Shown here in pieces: positions 1-6,314 of a stretch of DNA of 6,325 nucleotides. The notes beneath the pieces were generated by a model. That model made no database searches and was not told the origin of the DNA. It saw only the letters and a list, made by a program, of their open reading frames with translations. Numbering within the stretch: the first letter of the stretch is position 1; every line of letters begins with the position of its first letter. Where the stretch lies: assembly GCA_964472545.1 (NCBI GenBank), contig CAYYNP010000434.1, forward strand, positions 1 through 6,325, given 5' to 3'. The DNA is from CAYYNP01 sp964472545. Lineage in GTDB: Bacteria; Planctomycetota; Planctomycetia; Pirellulales; Thermoguttaceae. Made by a program: the position numbers and the translations under genes.

Positions 1-1
1 G

Positions 2-55
2 AAGAAGTACGATCTCTACATCACCGTGCTGCGGAAGTTCCGGCGGTATCAGTAG
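2..55 (+). CDS. C-terminal end of an unidentified protein (5' truncated by window edge)
   Basis: The second reading frame is open from the window edge and ends in TAG at 53-55. It would encode a 17-residue basic and aromatic tail, KKYDLYITVLRKFRRYQ. The composition looks protein-like, and the next plus-strand gene starts only 45 bases later, so this is plausibly the end of an upstream gene that may be co-transcribed with it. Too little is visible to name a family. The frame choice is an inference, since the other two frames cannot be excluded over so short a stretch. Confidence 0.45.
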   Translation, partial: KKYDLYITVLRKFRRYQ

Positions 56-85
56 CTGGACCGTTTTGGAGTCGAGACGGCGCGC

Positions 86-95
86 GGAGGAGGAG
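86..95 (+). promoter_or_regulatory. Strong Shine-Dalgarno of the HEAT/PQQ gene
   Basis: The purine run GGAGGAGGAG lies five bases before the ATG at 101 and closely matches the anti-Shine-Dalgarno consensus. It fixes the start codon. It is the only strong ribosome-binding site among the four complete genes in this window. Confidence 0.8.
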
Positions 96-100
96 TTGCT

Positions 101-2482
101 ATGCGGCGACTACGGGCGGGTGCCGTTTGGTCGGCGGGCATCTTGGGGGCATGGCTGGTTTGGGCGTCCACGGCGAGAGGTGGCGACATTGATGGGGGCT
201 ACAAGGACCTGCGGGCGCAGATGGCCTTGCTGTCGTCGGGGGATGCGGAGACTCGAGCGTCTGCCGCATTTCGGCTGGGGTTACTAGGGGAGAGGGCGGC
301 GCCCGCCGTGTCGAGCCTGATTGAGTTGCTCACCGACCATCCTCCGCGAAAGTACGGCGACTCCGTTCCCCCGGCATCTCCCGCGTGGGAGGCGCGAGAG
401 GCATTGGTGAAGATCGGCAAGCCTGCCGTTGCGGAACTGTGGGAGGCCGCGAAGAGCGGGGAGTTGTGGATTCGCATACGGGCGATCGACTGTTTGGGGC
501 TGATCGGCGACCCCGTGTGCAAGGATTGGCTGCGCGAGGCGATGAAGGACGATAGCCCGGAGATCCGGGCGCATGCCTCGCTGGCGTTGGGGCGGACGGG
601 CGGGCGAGACACACTGGAGCCTTTGCTGGCAGCAGCGAGGGACGGGCATCCGCTGGTGGAGCGGTATGCCGTGGACGGCCTGTGGGTGTCGCCGACGATT
701 GCCGATGATCCGCGGGCCGTCGGTGCACTCTTGAAGCTGTTCAACGATCCGGGCGGGCCCACGAAGCATGGGATCGCTCGCGTGCTTGGGAAGTTGAAAG
801 ACCGTCGAGCCGTCGAGCCGTTGATCGCTTCGCTGAGCGGCAGCATGGCCCGTATGCCGTGGCCGATTGCGGCGGCTCTGAGCGAAATTGGCGATGGTCG
901 GGCGGTGGAGCCGCTGATCGATTTGCTCGAGCACCCGCACTCCCACGCCAGATCGTCGGCGGTGCGCGCGTTGGTGAAGATGGAGGCGGGACACGACGCA
1001 TACGTTGCGATCGCGAAGCTGTTTGCGTACGACGGGGCCGAGGTACACACGCGCGAGGTTGCCGTTTCGGAATTGGCCAAGGTCGGCAAAGCGGCGGTGC
1101 CGGCGTTGACCGACGCACTGACGGACAAGAATCCCGACGTGCGAGATGCAGCCGTGGCAACGCTGCGAAAGATCTACGGAGCGACGTTCGACGACGGTGG
1201 CGGCGAGTGGCTGTTGTGGAAGCGGGAGTTGCTGAAGGAACGCAGCAAGGCGGCCGTGGGCGTCATGAAGACGCCGTCCGTGCATGAATCGGTCAGGCGA
1301 CCATTGAGCGAAGTCGCCGAGTTCGCCATTCCTGGGCAGAGTCAAGTGCTGAAGTTCCTGCTTGTCGACGGGTGGGTGATCGCATCGGTCCGATACGGCG
1401 AGTCGGCACCGCAACGGCCAAAGTCGCACGGTGGCCGCGGCGACATCGCCAATGGATCGAGAACTGCGCTGGTGGCGTGGGATCCAGGCGGCGAGTTGCT
1501 ATGGAAGAGCGACTTACCAGGTGCATATCACCTGATTCCCGCCGGCAACCAGATCGTGCTGGCATACGATGCCGGCGGAGTGGATTCGCCCAGGGGCCTG
1601 ATCTGGATCGATCCGGCCGACGGCCGGAAAGTCCGGCACGTCGAATTGCCGGGCCGGCCGGCTACGGTGGCCTTCAATCGTCATTCGGAATCGGTAGTGA
1701 TGGTGCTCTACCCGGATCGGCGTTTGAGGGTGATCGACGATAAGACGCGAATGGAGGTTCGTTCCTACCGGTCCGACGGCACGCTGGGCTGGGCACATGA
1801 AGAGCCGGTGTCCGAACTGCAGGCCGTTCGTTTGGACGGGCCGGCCGTCGTCGTCAGTTCGTACAGCAGCGTGCAACCATTTGTGACGGGGCTCGATCCG
1901 ATAACCGGCAAACCGCTCTGGCGACGAGCGTGGGGACGGTTTCCGGCCGTGCCCGAGTATGGCACGCGGCGGCCCCAGAAACTCGACGGATTGGCCATTC
2001 TGGCGAAGCAAGAGGGGATCGAATTCGTCGATGCGGCAACCGGGGCCACGGTACATGCGTTGCCGCGCCCGGACGTTCGGCAGATGACGCTTCGGCTGTC
2101 TGCTCACGTCGACCGGATCTTCTACACGTCGACCGAATTGGAAGGCGTCACGCTGGCGGCCCAGGCGTTTCCCGGCGGAGATCTTCTTTGGTCGGACGAA
2201 ACCGGCACGGTTTCGTATCGCAACCCGGTCGCCTGGGATAAGAACACGGTTTTTCTTTGCCGACGATTATCGCAGGGGCTGACCGGACGCGTGGTGGTCA
2301 GCGAGTTGCGAATCTACGGTGCCGGCGGAGAACTTCTGGCGAAACTCGTCAAGCGCCGGCTGGACGAGCACTGCGGCGAGACGGCAGAAGGGTATTTTGA
2401 CGACACGGTGGCAGCGCAGGCTGTCGACAACCGGCTGTACGTGGTGGTCGACGGCCGATTGATTGCCATGCAATGGCAGTAG
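101..2482 (+). CDS. Exported HEAT-repeat protein with C-terminal PQQ-like beta-propeller
   Basis: This is a 793-residue protein of unknown specific role. Residues 1-25 form a Sec-type signal peptide: a basic MRRLR start, a hydrophobic core rich in A, G, W, L and V, and an S-T-A cleavage site before R26. The mature protein is therefore likely periplasmic or cell-surface. Residues about 30-360 are HEAT/PBS-lyase-like helical repeats. Typical cores include RAVEPLIASL, RAVEPLIDLLEH and VPALTDALTDKNPDVRDAA, with the recurring 'AV..L...L.D..P.VR..A...L' pattern. From about residue 404 to the end the protein is beta-rich with quinoprotein-type motifs, for example LVAWDPGGELLWKS (about 456-470), IWIDPADGRK (about 500) and TGLDPITGKPLWRRAW (about 595-610). 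This suggests a PQQ-like propeller. I see no heme-binding CxxCH and no catalytic signature, so it is more likely a binding scaffold than a dehydrogenase. The start is set by the strong ribosome-binding site. Long antisense open frames over it are GC-rich shadows. Confidence 0.9.
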   Translation: MRRLRAGAVWSAGILGAWLVWASTARGGDIDGGYKDLRAQMALLSSGDAETRASAAFRLGLLGERAAPAVSSLIELLTDHPPRKYGDSVPPASPAWEAREALVKIGKPAVAELWEAAKSGELWIRIRAIDCLGLIGDPVCKDWLREAMKDDSPEIRAHASLALGRTGGRDTLEPLLAAARDGHPLVERYAVDGLWVSPTIADDPRAVGALLKLFNDPGGPTKHGIARVLGKLKDRRAVEPLIASLSGSMARMPWPIAAALSEIGDGRAVEPLIDLLEHPHSHARSSAVRALVKMEAGHDAYVAIAKLFAYDGAEVHTREVAVSELAKVGKAAVPALTDALTDKNPDVRDAAVATLRKIYGATFDDGGGEWLLWKRELLKERSKAAVGVMKTPSVHESVRRPLSEVAEFAIPGQSQVLKFLLVDGWVIASVRYGESAPQRPKSHGGRGDIANGSRTALVAWDPGGELLWKSDLPGAYHLIPAGNQIVLAYDAGGVDSPRGLIWIDPADGRKVRHVELPGRPATVAFNRHSESVVMVLYPDRRLRVIDDKTRMEVRSYRSDGTLGWAHEEPVSELQAVRLDGPAVVVSSYSSVQPFVTGLDPITGKPLWRRAWGRFPAVPEYGTRRPQKLDGLAILAKQEGIEFVDAATGATVHALPRPDVRQMTLRLSAHVDRIFYTSTELEGVTLAAQAFPGGDLLWSDETGTVSYRNPVAWDKNTVFLCRRLSQGLTGRVVVSELRIYGAGGELLAKLVKRRLDEHCGETAEGYFDDTVAAQAVDNRLYVVVDGRLIAMQWQ

Positions 2483-2514
2483 CGATGAGGGGCCGCAGCA
2501 GCGCAGCCGGAATC

Positions 2515-2544
2515 CCCGAGGAACGAAGCGTGTCGCACCTCGGG
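2515..2544. terminator. Possible bidirectional hairpin between convergent genes
   Basis: A perfect 7-bp inverted repeat, CCCGAGG (2515-2521) and CCTCGGG (2538-2544), is separated by a 16-base loop. It lies in the 85-base gap between the plus-strand HEAT/PQQ gene and the minus-strand rpsT gene. The position suits a shared terminator, but there is no T-tract on either side and the loop is long, so this is tentative. Confidence 0.25.
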
Positions 2545-2567
2545 TGAATCGACTCGTCCGGCGCGGC

Positions 2568-2837
2568 CTACGCCTGCTTCAGCGCCTTGATCCTGGCCGA
2601 GAGCCGCGATTTGGTGCGGGCGGCCGCGTTGCGGTGGATGATGTTTCGGGCGCCGGCCCGATCGAGCCTCTTCACGGCCGCGCGAAACTCGACTTCGGCC
2701 TGTTCGGCGTCGCCGGCCTCGACGGCCTCGCGAACCTTGCGGCACTGGGTCCGCAGGGCCCGTTTGATAGTACGATTCCTTTCTCGGCGGACCACGTTCT
2801 GTCGTAGCCGCTTCTTGGCACTTGTGATGGTGGGCAT
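2568..2837 (-). CDS. rpsT: 30S ribosomal protein S20 (bS20)
   Basis: This 89-residue, highly basic protein has the usual length for bS20. The N-terminal SAKKRLRQNVVRRERNRTIK matches the family pattern 'SAKKR.RQ...R..RN', and the C-terminal half has the family's 'H.N.AARTKSRL...I' signature (HRNAAARTKSRLSARI). S20 is a primary 16S rRNA-binding protein needed for small-subunit assembly and is built mostly of long helices. The gene is convergent with the HEAT/PQQ gene and lies downstream of the TPR gene on the same strand. The ATG at 2835-2837 is preceded by AAGG (minus strand, 2843-2846) with a 5-base spacer, a modest Shine-Dalgarno. Known S20 genes can be autoregulated at translation (shown in E. 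coli). The leader here carries an inverted repeat that could play a regulatory part, but that is inference. Confidence 0.97.
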   Translation of the reverse strand: MPTITSAKKRLRQNVVRRERNRTIKRALRTQCRKVREAVEAGDAEQAEVEFRAAVKRLDRAGARNIIHRNAAARTKSRLSARIKALKQA

Positions 2838-2859
2838 GGTTACCTTGTCGTGTGGTTCA

Positions 2860-2865
2860 ATTGTA
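2860..2865 (-). promoter_or_regulatory. Candidate -10 element of rpsT
   Basis: On the minus strand this reads TACAAT, five of six matches to the sigma-70 -10 consensus, 22 bases before the rpsT start codon. No good -35 hexamer is visible 16-18 bases further upstream, where an inverted repeat lies instead. If real, the rpsT leader would be only about 15 bases long. Confidence 0.3.
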
Positions 2866-2871
2866 TCGACG

Positions 2872-2892
2872 CAAAACGCGTCGTGCGTTTTG
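2872..2892. promoter_or_regulatory. Perfect 8-bp inverted repeat upstream of rpsT
   Basis: CAAAACGC (2872-2879) and GCGTTTTG (2885-2892) are perfect complements separated by five bases. The repeat ends 34 bases before the rpsT start codon and overlaps by two bases a 10-bp palindrome, TGACCGGTCA (2891-2900). On the minus strand it could be (a) a terminator hairpin for the upstream TPR gene, with a short TTTT inside the 3' arm, (b) a leader hairpin in the rpsT mRNA, or (c) a DNA operator in the -35/spacer region of the candidate promoter. The sequence alone does not separate these. Confidence 0.4.
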
Positions 2893-3007
2893 ACCGGTCA
2901 GACGTTCTGCTCGGTTGTCGTAGGGTGGTCTCTTGTGGTGGCGGGGTTAGCCGCGGCGGCTCGGCAAGGCCGTGGTCGACGTTGAAAATCGGCAATCGGC
3001 GCTCGAG

Positions 3008-3106
3008 TCAGCTTTCGTCGGAGTCTTCGATCTCGCCATCGTCGGCCTCCGTGTCCTCGATTTCGGCGTCTTCGATCTCGCCGGGCCCCTCATCGTCGCC
3101 GCCCCG
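3008..3106 (-). other. In-frame acidic extension beyond the TAG stop of the TPR gene
   Basis: Reading on past the TAG (3107-3109, minus strand) in the same frame gives 32 sense codons and then TGA at 3008-3010. Of these residues 17 are Asp or Glu and only the first, an Arg, is basic. EIED occurs three times. The 15-base segment encoding GEIED is present twice exactly (plus-strand coordinates 3023-3037 and 3068-3082), 45 bases apart and therefore in frame. Third codon positions are G or C in 26 of 32 codons, as expected for coding DNA in this genome. It looks like a former or conditional C-terminal tail of the TPR protein. It has no start codon of its own at its beginning. Confidence 0.55.
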
Positions 3107-4507
3107 CTAGGTCTCGCGAAGGTCGCTAATCCTGGCGAGGATGTCGGAAACGTCCTTGTACGTGAAGTCCATCCCGGCCAGTTGGGTCATGTACTGCTCG
3201 GCGGCGTCGATGTCCTTTAGGAACTCTGCCATCTTCCCGGCCAGATACAAGGCACGCTTCTTGGCGTCCTCGTCACGGTCGGGGATCTCCTCGATGGCCA
3301 TCTTATAGTGGCTCATCGACAGACGGTTCTGCTTGATCTTCTGGAAGCACTCGCCGAGGCGCAACATGCAGTCGCCCCGGCGGCGGGTGTCGTTTCGGGC
3401 CGCCTGATATTGCTTGATCGCCTCGTTGATTTGACCGCTGAGTTGATAGCGGAACCCTAAGTCGTACTTGAAGCCGAGGTTGTTCGGGTTTCGCTGGCAA
3501 CGGTTCTTGTAGACGTCGAGTTCCTTGACGATGAGGTCCTGCTTGAGCTTCGCCGCGTTCTCCTTCTCTCCCCGCTTGCCGGCCTGGATCATCTGCTGCC
3601 GCAGACGCCGCATCTGCACGTCTTCCCAGTGCTCACGAACGTCCTCGTCGCCATCTGAGGCCTCGAAGGCGTCGGCGTAGACGTCCTCGGCCTTGGCGAA
3701 GTCCTCGTTGTGGATGTGAAACTGGGCCAACTCGATGTAGCCGGACATGTTGGTCGGGTCGGCGTCGATCTTCTGGCGGATCTTCTCTTCGGGGGAAAGT
3801 TCGTCGTCTTCTTCGTATTCCTCCTGCCGCTTCTGCTCGTCGCTCTTGGCGTGGCTGTCGACGATCTGTCCGTCTTCGTCGGTGACGTACTTTCCCTGCT
3901 TGACGGTCTTCTGCACCGCCAGCGAGGCGATCTCTCGCTGGGGGCCTTCATCGTTGGGCCGCGCTTGGGCCACCCGGTGCCAGAAGTCGATGGCCAAGTC
4001 GAATTTACCCACAGAGGCCGCCGCTTTGGCGGAAGCCGTCAGGATGTCGACGTCCTTCGGCGCAGCCGCCCGCGCCCAATTCAGGTGCAGCACGCGGGCT
4101 TCAACGTTCCCCATGTTCTCGGCCGCCGTGGCCATGGCCAACATGGCCGCCTTGTCCCAGGGGTTGACGGTCATCACCTTCAGCCCGTGCTTGATCACCT
4201 CGTTCCACTCCTTCGCATCGACGGCTTTCTTCATCGCCGTGCGAGCTGCCCGCTCACGGAACTGGGCCAGCTTGCTACCAGTCCTATTGTTCCTGTACTT
4301 CCTGTGGAGATTCTCTGCATACAGTTTGATGTAGTTTATATTAGATGGGTCACCCTGTACGCATTGGGTAAGTAATTCGACGGCATAGTCGTGGTTGTCT
4401 TGGCTGATCTGCTTCTTGCCGTGCTGATAGAGCTTCTCCAAGCGGGCCCTCTTCGCCGGCGTCAGCGGGTCTTTCTTCGGCTGATCGGGCTTTTCTTCTG
4501 CTGGCAT
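3107..4507 (-). CDS. Cytoplasmic tetratricopeptide-repeat (TPR) protein
   Basis: This 466-residue soluble protein has no signal peptide or membrane segment. The N-terminus (residues 1-22) is charged and Lys/Pro-rich. Helical TPR-like pairs are visible at about residues 33-60 (DYAVELLTQCVQGDPSN), 95-120, 125-150, 160-190 (GKFDLAIDFWHRVAQARPND), 255-285 (EDFAKAEDVYADAFEAS), 343-372 (GQINEAIKQYQAARND), 377-408 and 415-443 (KDIDAAEQYMTQLAGM). An acidic linker (EEYEEDDELSPEEK, near residues 226-240) divides the repeats. TPR arrays bind other proteins; the partner is unknown and no catalytic motif is seen. The gene lies upstream of rpsT on the same strand and diverges from the aminotransferase. No clear Shine-Dalgarno precedes the ATG at 4505-4507, but no better start is evident. 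Two oddities: the stop codon is followed by an in-frame acidic tail, and residues 45-79 are encoded by low-GC DNA. Confidence 0.9.
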   Translation of the reverse strand: MPAEEKPDQPKKDPLTPAKRARLEKLYQHGKKQISQDNHDYAVELLTQCVQGDPSNINYIKLYAENLHRKYRNNRTGSKLAQFRERAARTAMKKAVDAKEWNEVIKHGLKVMTVNPWDKAAMLAMATAAENMGNVEARVLHLNWARAAAPKDVDILTASAKAAASVGKFDLAIDFWHRVAQARPNDEGPQREIASLAVQKTVKQGKYVTDEDGQIVDSHAKSDEQKRQEEYEEDDELSPEEKIRQKIDADPTNMSGYIELAQFHIHNEDFAKAEDVYADAFEASDGDEDVREHWEDVQMRRLRQQMIQAGKRGEKENAAKLKQDLIVKELDVYKNRCQRNPNNLGFKYDLGFRYQLSGQINEAIKQYQAARNDTRRRGDCMLRLGECFQKIKQNRLSMSHYKMAIEEIPDRDEDAKKRALYLAGKMAEFLKDIDAAEQYMTQLAGMDFTYKDVSDILARISDLRET

Positions 4508-4829
4508 GATCGATCGGGTCGAGCGTCAGGGGATCTGGACGGAAATAGGCGTCTTGGACGATTGGTCCGACACCTACCCCATTTCACACACACAGTCTAC
4601 TCTATCATTTTACCACGACGGCACCGCAACACAACGCCTTTGGTCCCCGGTTTGCTGGAATGGCAGCACGGCCCGATTTGTGGTGGCGACGGAGTGGGTG
4701 TCGATCGGTTTCTGGTGTGAAAGGCACGGCCGGAACGCGGTCGACCGGAAATGCGGTTTCGCTCGGGCTGCGAACCCGGTATCTTACGCGATTGTCCCAT
4801 TTTTGCCTTCAATCCACGGCTCTCTTGCG
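4508..4829. other. Divergent intergenic region between the TPR and aminotransferase genes
   Basis: These 322 bases should hold both divergent promoters. Besides the TPR candidate, TATCTT at 4780-4785 is a weak possible plus-strand -10 without a good -35. A 10-bp palindrome, CGGTCGACCG (4738-4747), is overlapped on both sides by near-identical direct repeats, CCGGAACGCGG (4730-4740) and CCGGAAATGCGG (4745-4756), and could be a regulator site. I see no tRNA, riboswitch or clear small RNA. The plus frame is open through the region and joins the aminotransferase, but the encoded stretch shows no family resemblance. Confidence 0.5.
4607..4634 (-). promoter_or_regulatory. Candidate promoter of the TPR gene
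   Basis: On the minus strand TAAAAT (4607-4612) matches five of six -10 consensus bases. TTGTGT (4629-4634) sits 16 bases upstream as a partial -35. Transcription from here would give a leader of about 95 bases. This is a pattern match only, within one of the few AT-rich spots of the divergent intergenic region. Confidence 0.3.
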
Positions 4830-6059
4830 ATGAATGACGAACAGCAGGCCGGTCAGTCGGTCCACAATGGCACGCCGTTTTCGATCGAAGTGGCCGAACG
4901 AGTGCGGCGGTTGCCGCCGTACTTGTTTGCCGAGATCAACCGGCTGATGTACCAGAAACGCCGCGCCGGCGACGACGTGATCGACCTGGGCATGGGCAAC
5001 CCGAGCGATCCGCCGCAGGACGTCGTCATCGAGAAACTGGCCGAGGCCGCCCGCGACCCGAAGAACCATGGTTACGTCGAATCGCGTGGCATTCCCGGTT
5101 TGCGTCGCGAAATGGCCAGCAAGTACCTGAAACTGCACGGTGTGCGGCTCGATCCCGATAGCGAGCTGGTGGCATGTCTTGGGTCGAAGGAGGGGTTCAG
5201 CCACATGTGCTTGGGCCTGCTGGGGCCCGGCGACACGGCGATTGTGCCGGCTCCTTACTATCCGGCCCACCTCTATGCGGTCGCGCTGGCCGCTGCGAAT
5301 GCGATTCTGCTGGAGGTCTCCGATAGCGAGAAGTTCCTCGCCAACATCGACTACACCTGCCGTCACATGGTCCCTCGGCCAAAGCTGCTGATCGTCAACT
5401 TTCCGCACAACCCCTCGACCGCCACGGTCGAGCCGGAATTCTACACGGAGATCGTCCGGCTGGCCCGCCGCTACCAGTTCATGGTGATTAGCGATCTGGC
5501 CTACGCCGACGTGACGTTCGACGGCTATAAGGCCCCGAGTTTCCTGGCCGCGCCTGGGGCGATCGAGGTGGGGGCGGAGTTCACCACCATGAGCAAGGGC
5601 TATAACATGGCAGGCTGGCGGGTGGGATTCTGTGCGGGCAACGTGGAGATGGTTCGGGCGCTGGCCACGGTGAAGGGCTACTACGACTATGGGATGTTTC
5701 GGCCGATTCAAATCGCCTCGGTCGTGGCTTTGCGCCATACCGATGCGGCGGTCGAGGCCCAGGCGGCCGTCTATCAGCGCCGCCGCGACGTGCTCTGCAA
5801 CGGGCTCGAACGTCTGGGATGGCCCGTCGAGCGGCCCAGAGCCACGATGTTCGTCTGGGCACGGATCCCGTCGCCGTGGCGCGAGGAAATGAACTCCTTC
5901 GAGTTCGCCATGAAACTGCTCAAAGAAGGCGACGTCGTAGTTAGTGCGGGGGGTGGATTTGGCCCCGCAGGAGAGGGTTTCGTGAGAATGTCACTCGTAG
6001 AGAACGAGAATCGTCTCCGCCAGGCCGTGCGGCAGATCGGGCGAGCGCTGGGGAAGTGA
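4830..6059 (+). CDS. alaC: PLP-dependent class I/II aminotransferase, AlaC-like (glutamate-pyruvate type)
   Basis: This 409-residue cytoplasmic enzyme closely resembles E. coli AlaC (about 412 residues) along its whole length as I recall that sequence. AlaC transfers an amino group between glutamate and pyruvate to make alanine. Visible fold-type I features are LPPYLFAEIN near the N-terminus, DLGMGNPSDP, GSKEG (residues 118-122), the aromatic that stacks on PLP in APYYP (141-145), Asn194 in NFPHNP, Asp222 and Tyr225 in SDLAYAD, the Schiff-base Lys256 in SKGYNMAGWR, and the carboxylate-binding Arg386 in FVRMSL. All key residues are present. The frame is open back to 4506, but family homology begins just after the ATG at 4830, so I chose that start; no clear Shine-Dalgarno precedes it. 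Related members include LL-diaminopimelate aminotransferase (DapL), so the fold and chemistry are certain while the exact substrate is not. Confidence 0.93.
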   Translation: MNDEQQAGQSVHNGTPFSIEVAERVRRLPPYLFAEINRLMYQKRRAGDDVIDLGMGNPSDPPQDVVIEKLAEAARDPKNHGYVESRGIPGLRREMASKYLKLHGVRLDPDSELVACLGSKEGFSHMCLGLLGPGDTAIVPAPYYPAHLYAVALAAANAILLEVSDSEKFLANIDYTCRHMVPRPKLLIVNFPHNPSTATVEPEFYTEIVRLARRYQFMVISDLAYADVTFDGYKAPSFLAAPGAIEVGAEFTTMSKGYNMAGWRVGFCAGNVEMVRALATVKGYYDYGMFRPIQIASVVALRHTDAAVEAQAAVYQRRRDVLCNGLERLGWPVERPRATMFVWARIPSPWREEMNSFEFAMKLLKEGDVVVSAGGGFGPAGEGFVRMSLVENENRLRQAVRQIGRALGK

Positions 6060-6304
6060 GGGTGGTGAGTGGTGGGTGGTGAGTGGCGAGTGGCGAGGGC
6101 AATTGGTCGTGTTGGGTGTGAGGAATCTCGTTTTCAGCCCGGCTGCGATGCAGGGGCTATGCTTTCTGTGGGGTTGGGGCACGGACAAATGCCCCTCCCT
6201 CACCCCCGATTTTCGCATGATCCGCGCCAATATATCCCTCGCGCCACACCGCGAAGTCCCCCTCAAATGGTCACCCACCACTCTCCACCCACCACTCTCC
6301 ACCC
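6060..6304. repeat. 245-bp segment bounded by long imperfect inverted repeats
   Basis: The left arm 6060-6092 and right arm 6272-6304 are complementary at 29 of 33 positions. The outer 20 bases match at 19, and an uninterrupted 13-bp match pairs 6067-6079 with 6285-6297. Between them lies about 180 bp without a convincing gene. It holds a small hairpin, GGGGCA (6176-6181) with TGCCCC (6190-6195), loop 8. It could be a miniature mobile element or the chance pairing of two oppositely oriented short-repeat arrays. No flanking target-site duplication is evident. Confidence 0.5.
6062..6096 (+). repeat. Heptamer array GTGGYGR, five tandem units
   Basis: Five contiguous 7-base units follow the aminotransferase stop codon almost directly: GTGGTGA, GTGGTGG, GTGGTGA, GTGGCGA and GTGGCGA. 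A related array occurs in the opposite orientation at 6275-6302. The array is non-coding on the plus strand. Confidence 0.85.
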
Positions 6305-6314
6305 ACCCGTCTCC
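6273..6314. repeat. 14-base tandem repeat (two heptamers per unit), three copies
   Basis: ACCCACCACTCTCC occurs exactly twice (6273-6286 and 6287-6300) and a third time with two changes (6301-6314). On the minus strand it resolves into alternating heptamers GTGGTGG and GTGGAGA (6275-6302), the same GTGGNGR family as the array at 6062-6096. Confidence 0.85.

Noticed and set aside
199..1429. Long antisense open frames (309 and 381 codons) opposite the HEAT/PQQ gene
   Set aside because: They mirror the codon bias of a GC-rich gene, have Arg/Ser/Pro-heavy low-complexity translations without recognisable domains, and overlap a clearly real gene.
2850..3220. Plus-strand open frames of 82-132 codons over the rpsT upstream region and the acidic tail
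   Set aside because: The Ser-rich translation is the complement of the acidic Asp/Glu codons, and there is no ribosome-binding site or recognisable domain.
3710..4375. Plus-strand open frames of 195-221 codons opposite the TPR gene
   Set aside because: These are shadows of the TPR coding sequence, with no family features and no initiation signal.
4506..4829. A 108-codon in-frame N-terminal extension of the aminotransferase, whose ATG overlaps the TPR gene's start codon on the other strand
   Set aside because: The stretch has no resemblance to the aminotransferase family, would occupy the whole divergent promoter region, and the enzyme starting at 4830 already has normal family length.
6176..6195. 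Hairpin GGGGCA/TGCCCC as an intrinsic terminator of the aminotransferase gene
   Set aside because: The stem is only 6 bp, there is no T-tract after it, and it lies more than 110 bases past the stop codon; it is kept only as a detail of the repeat segment.
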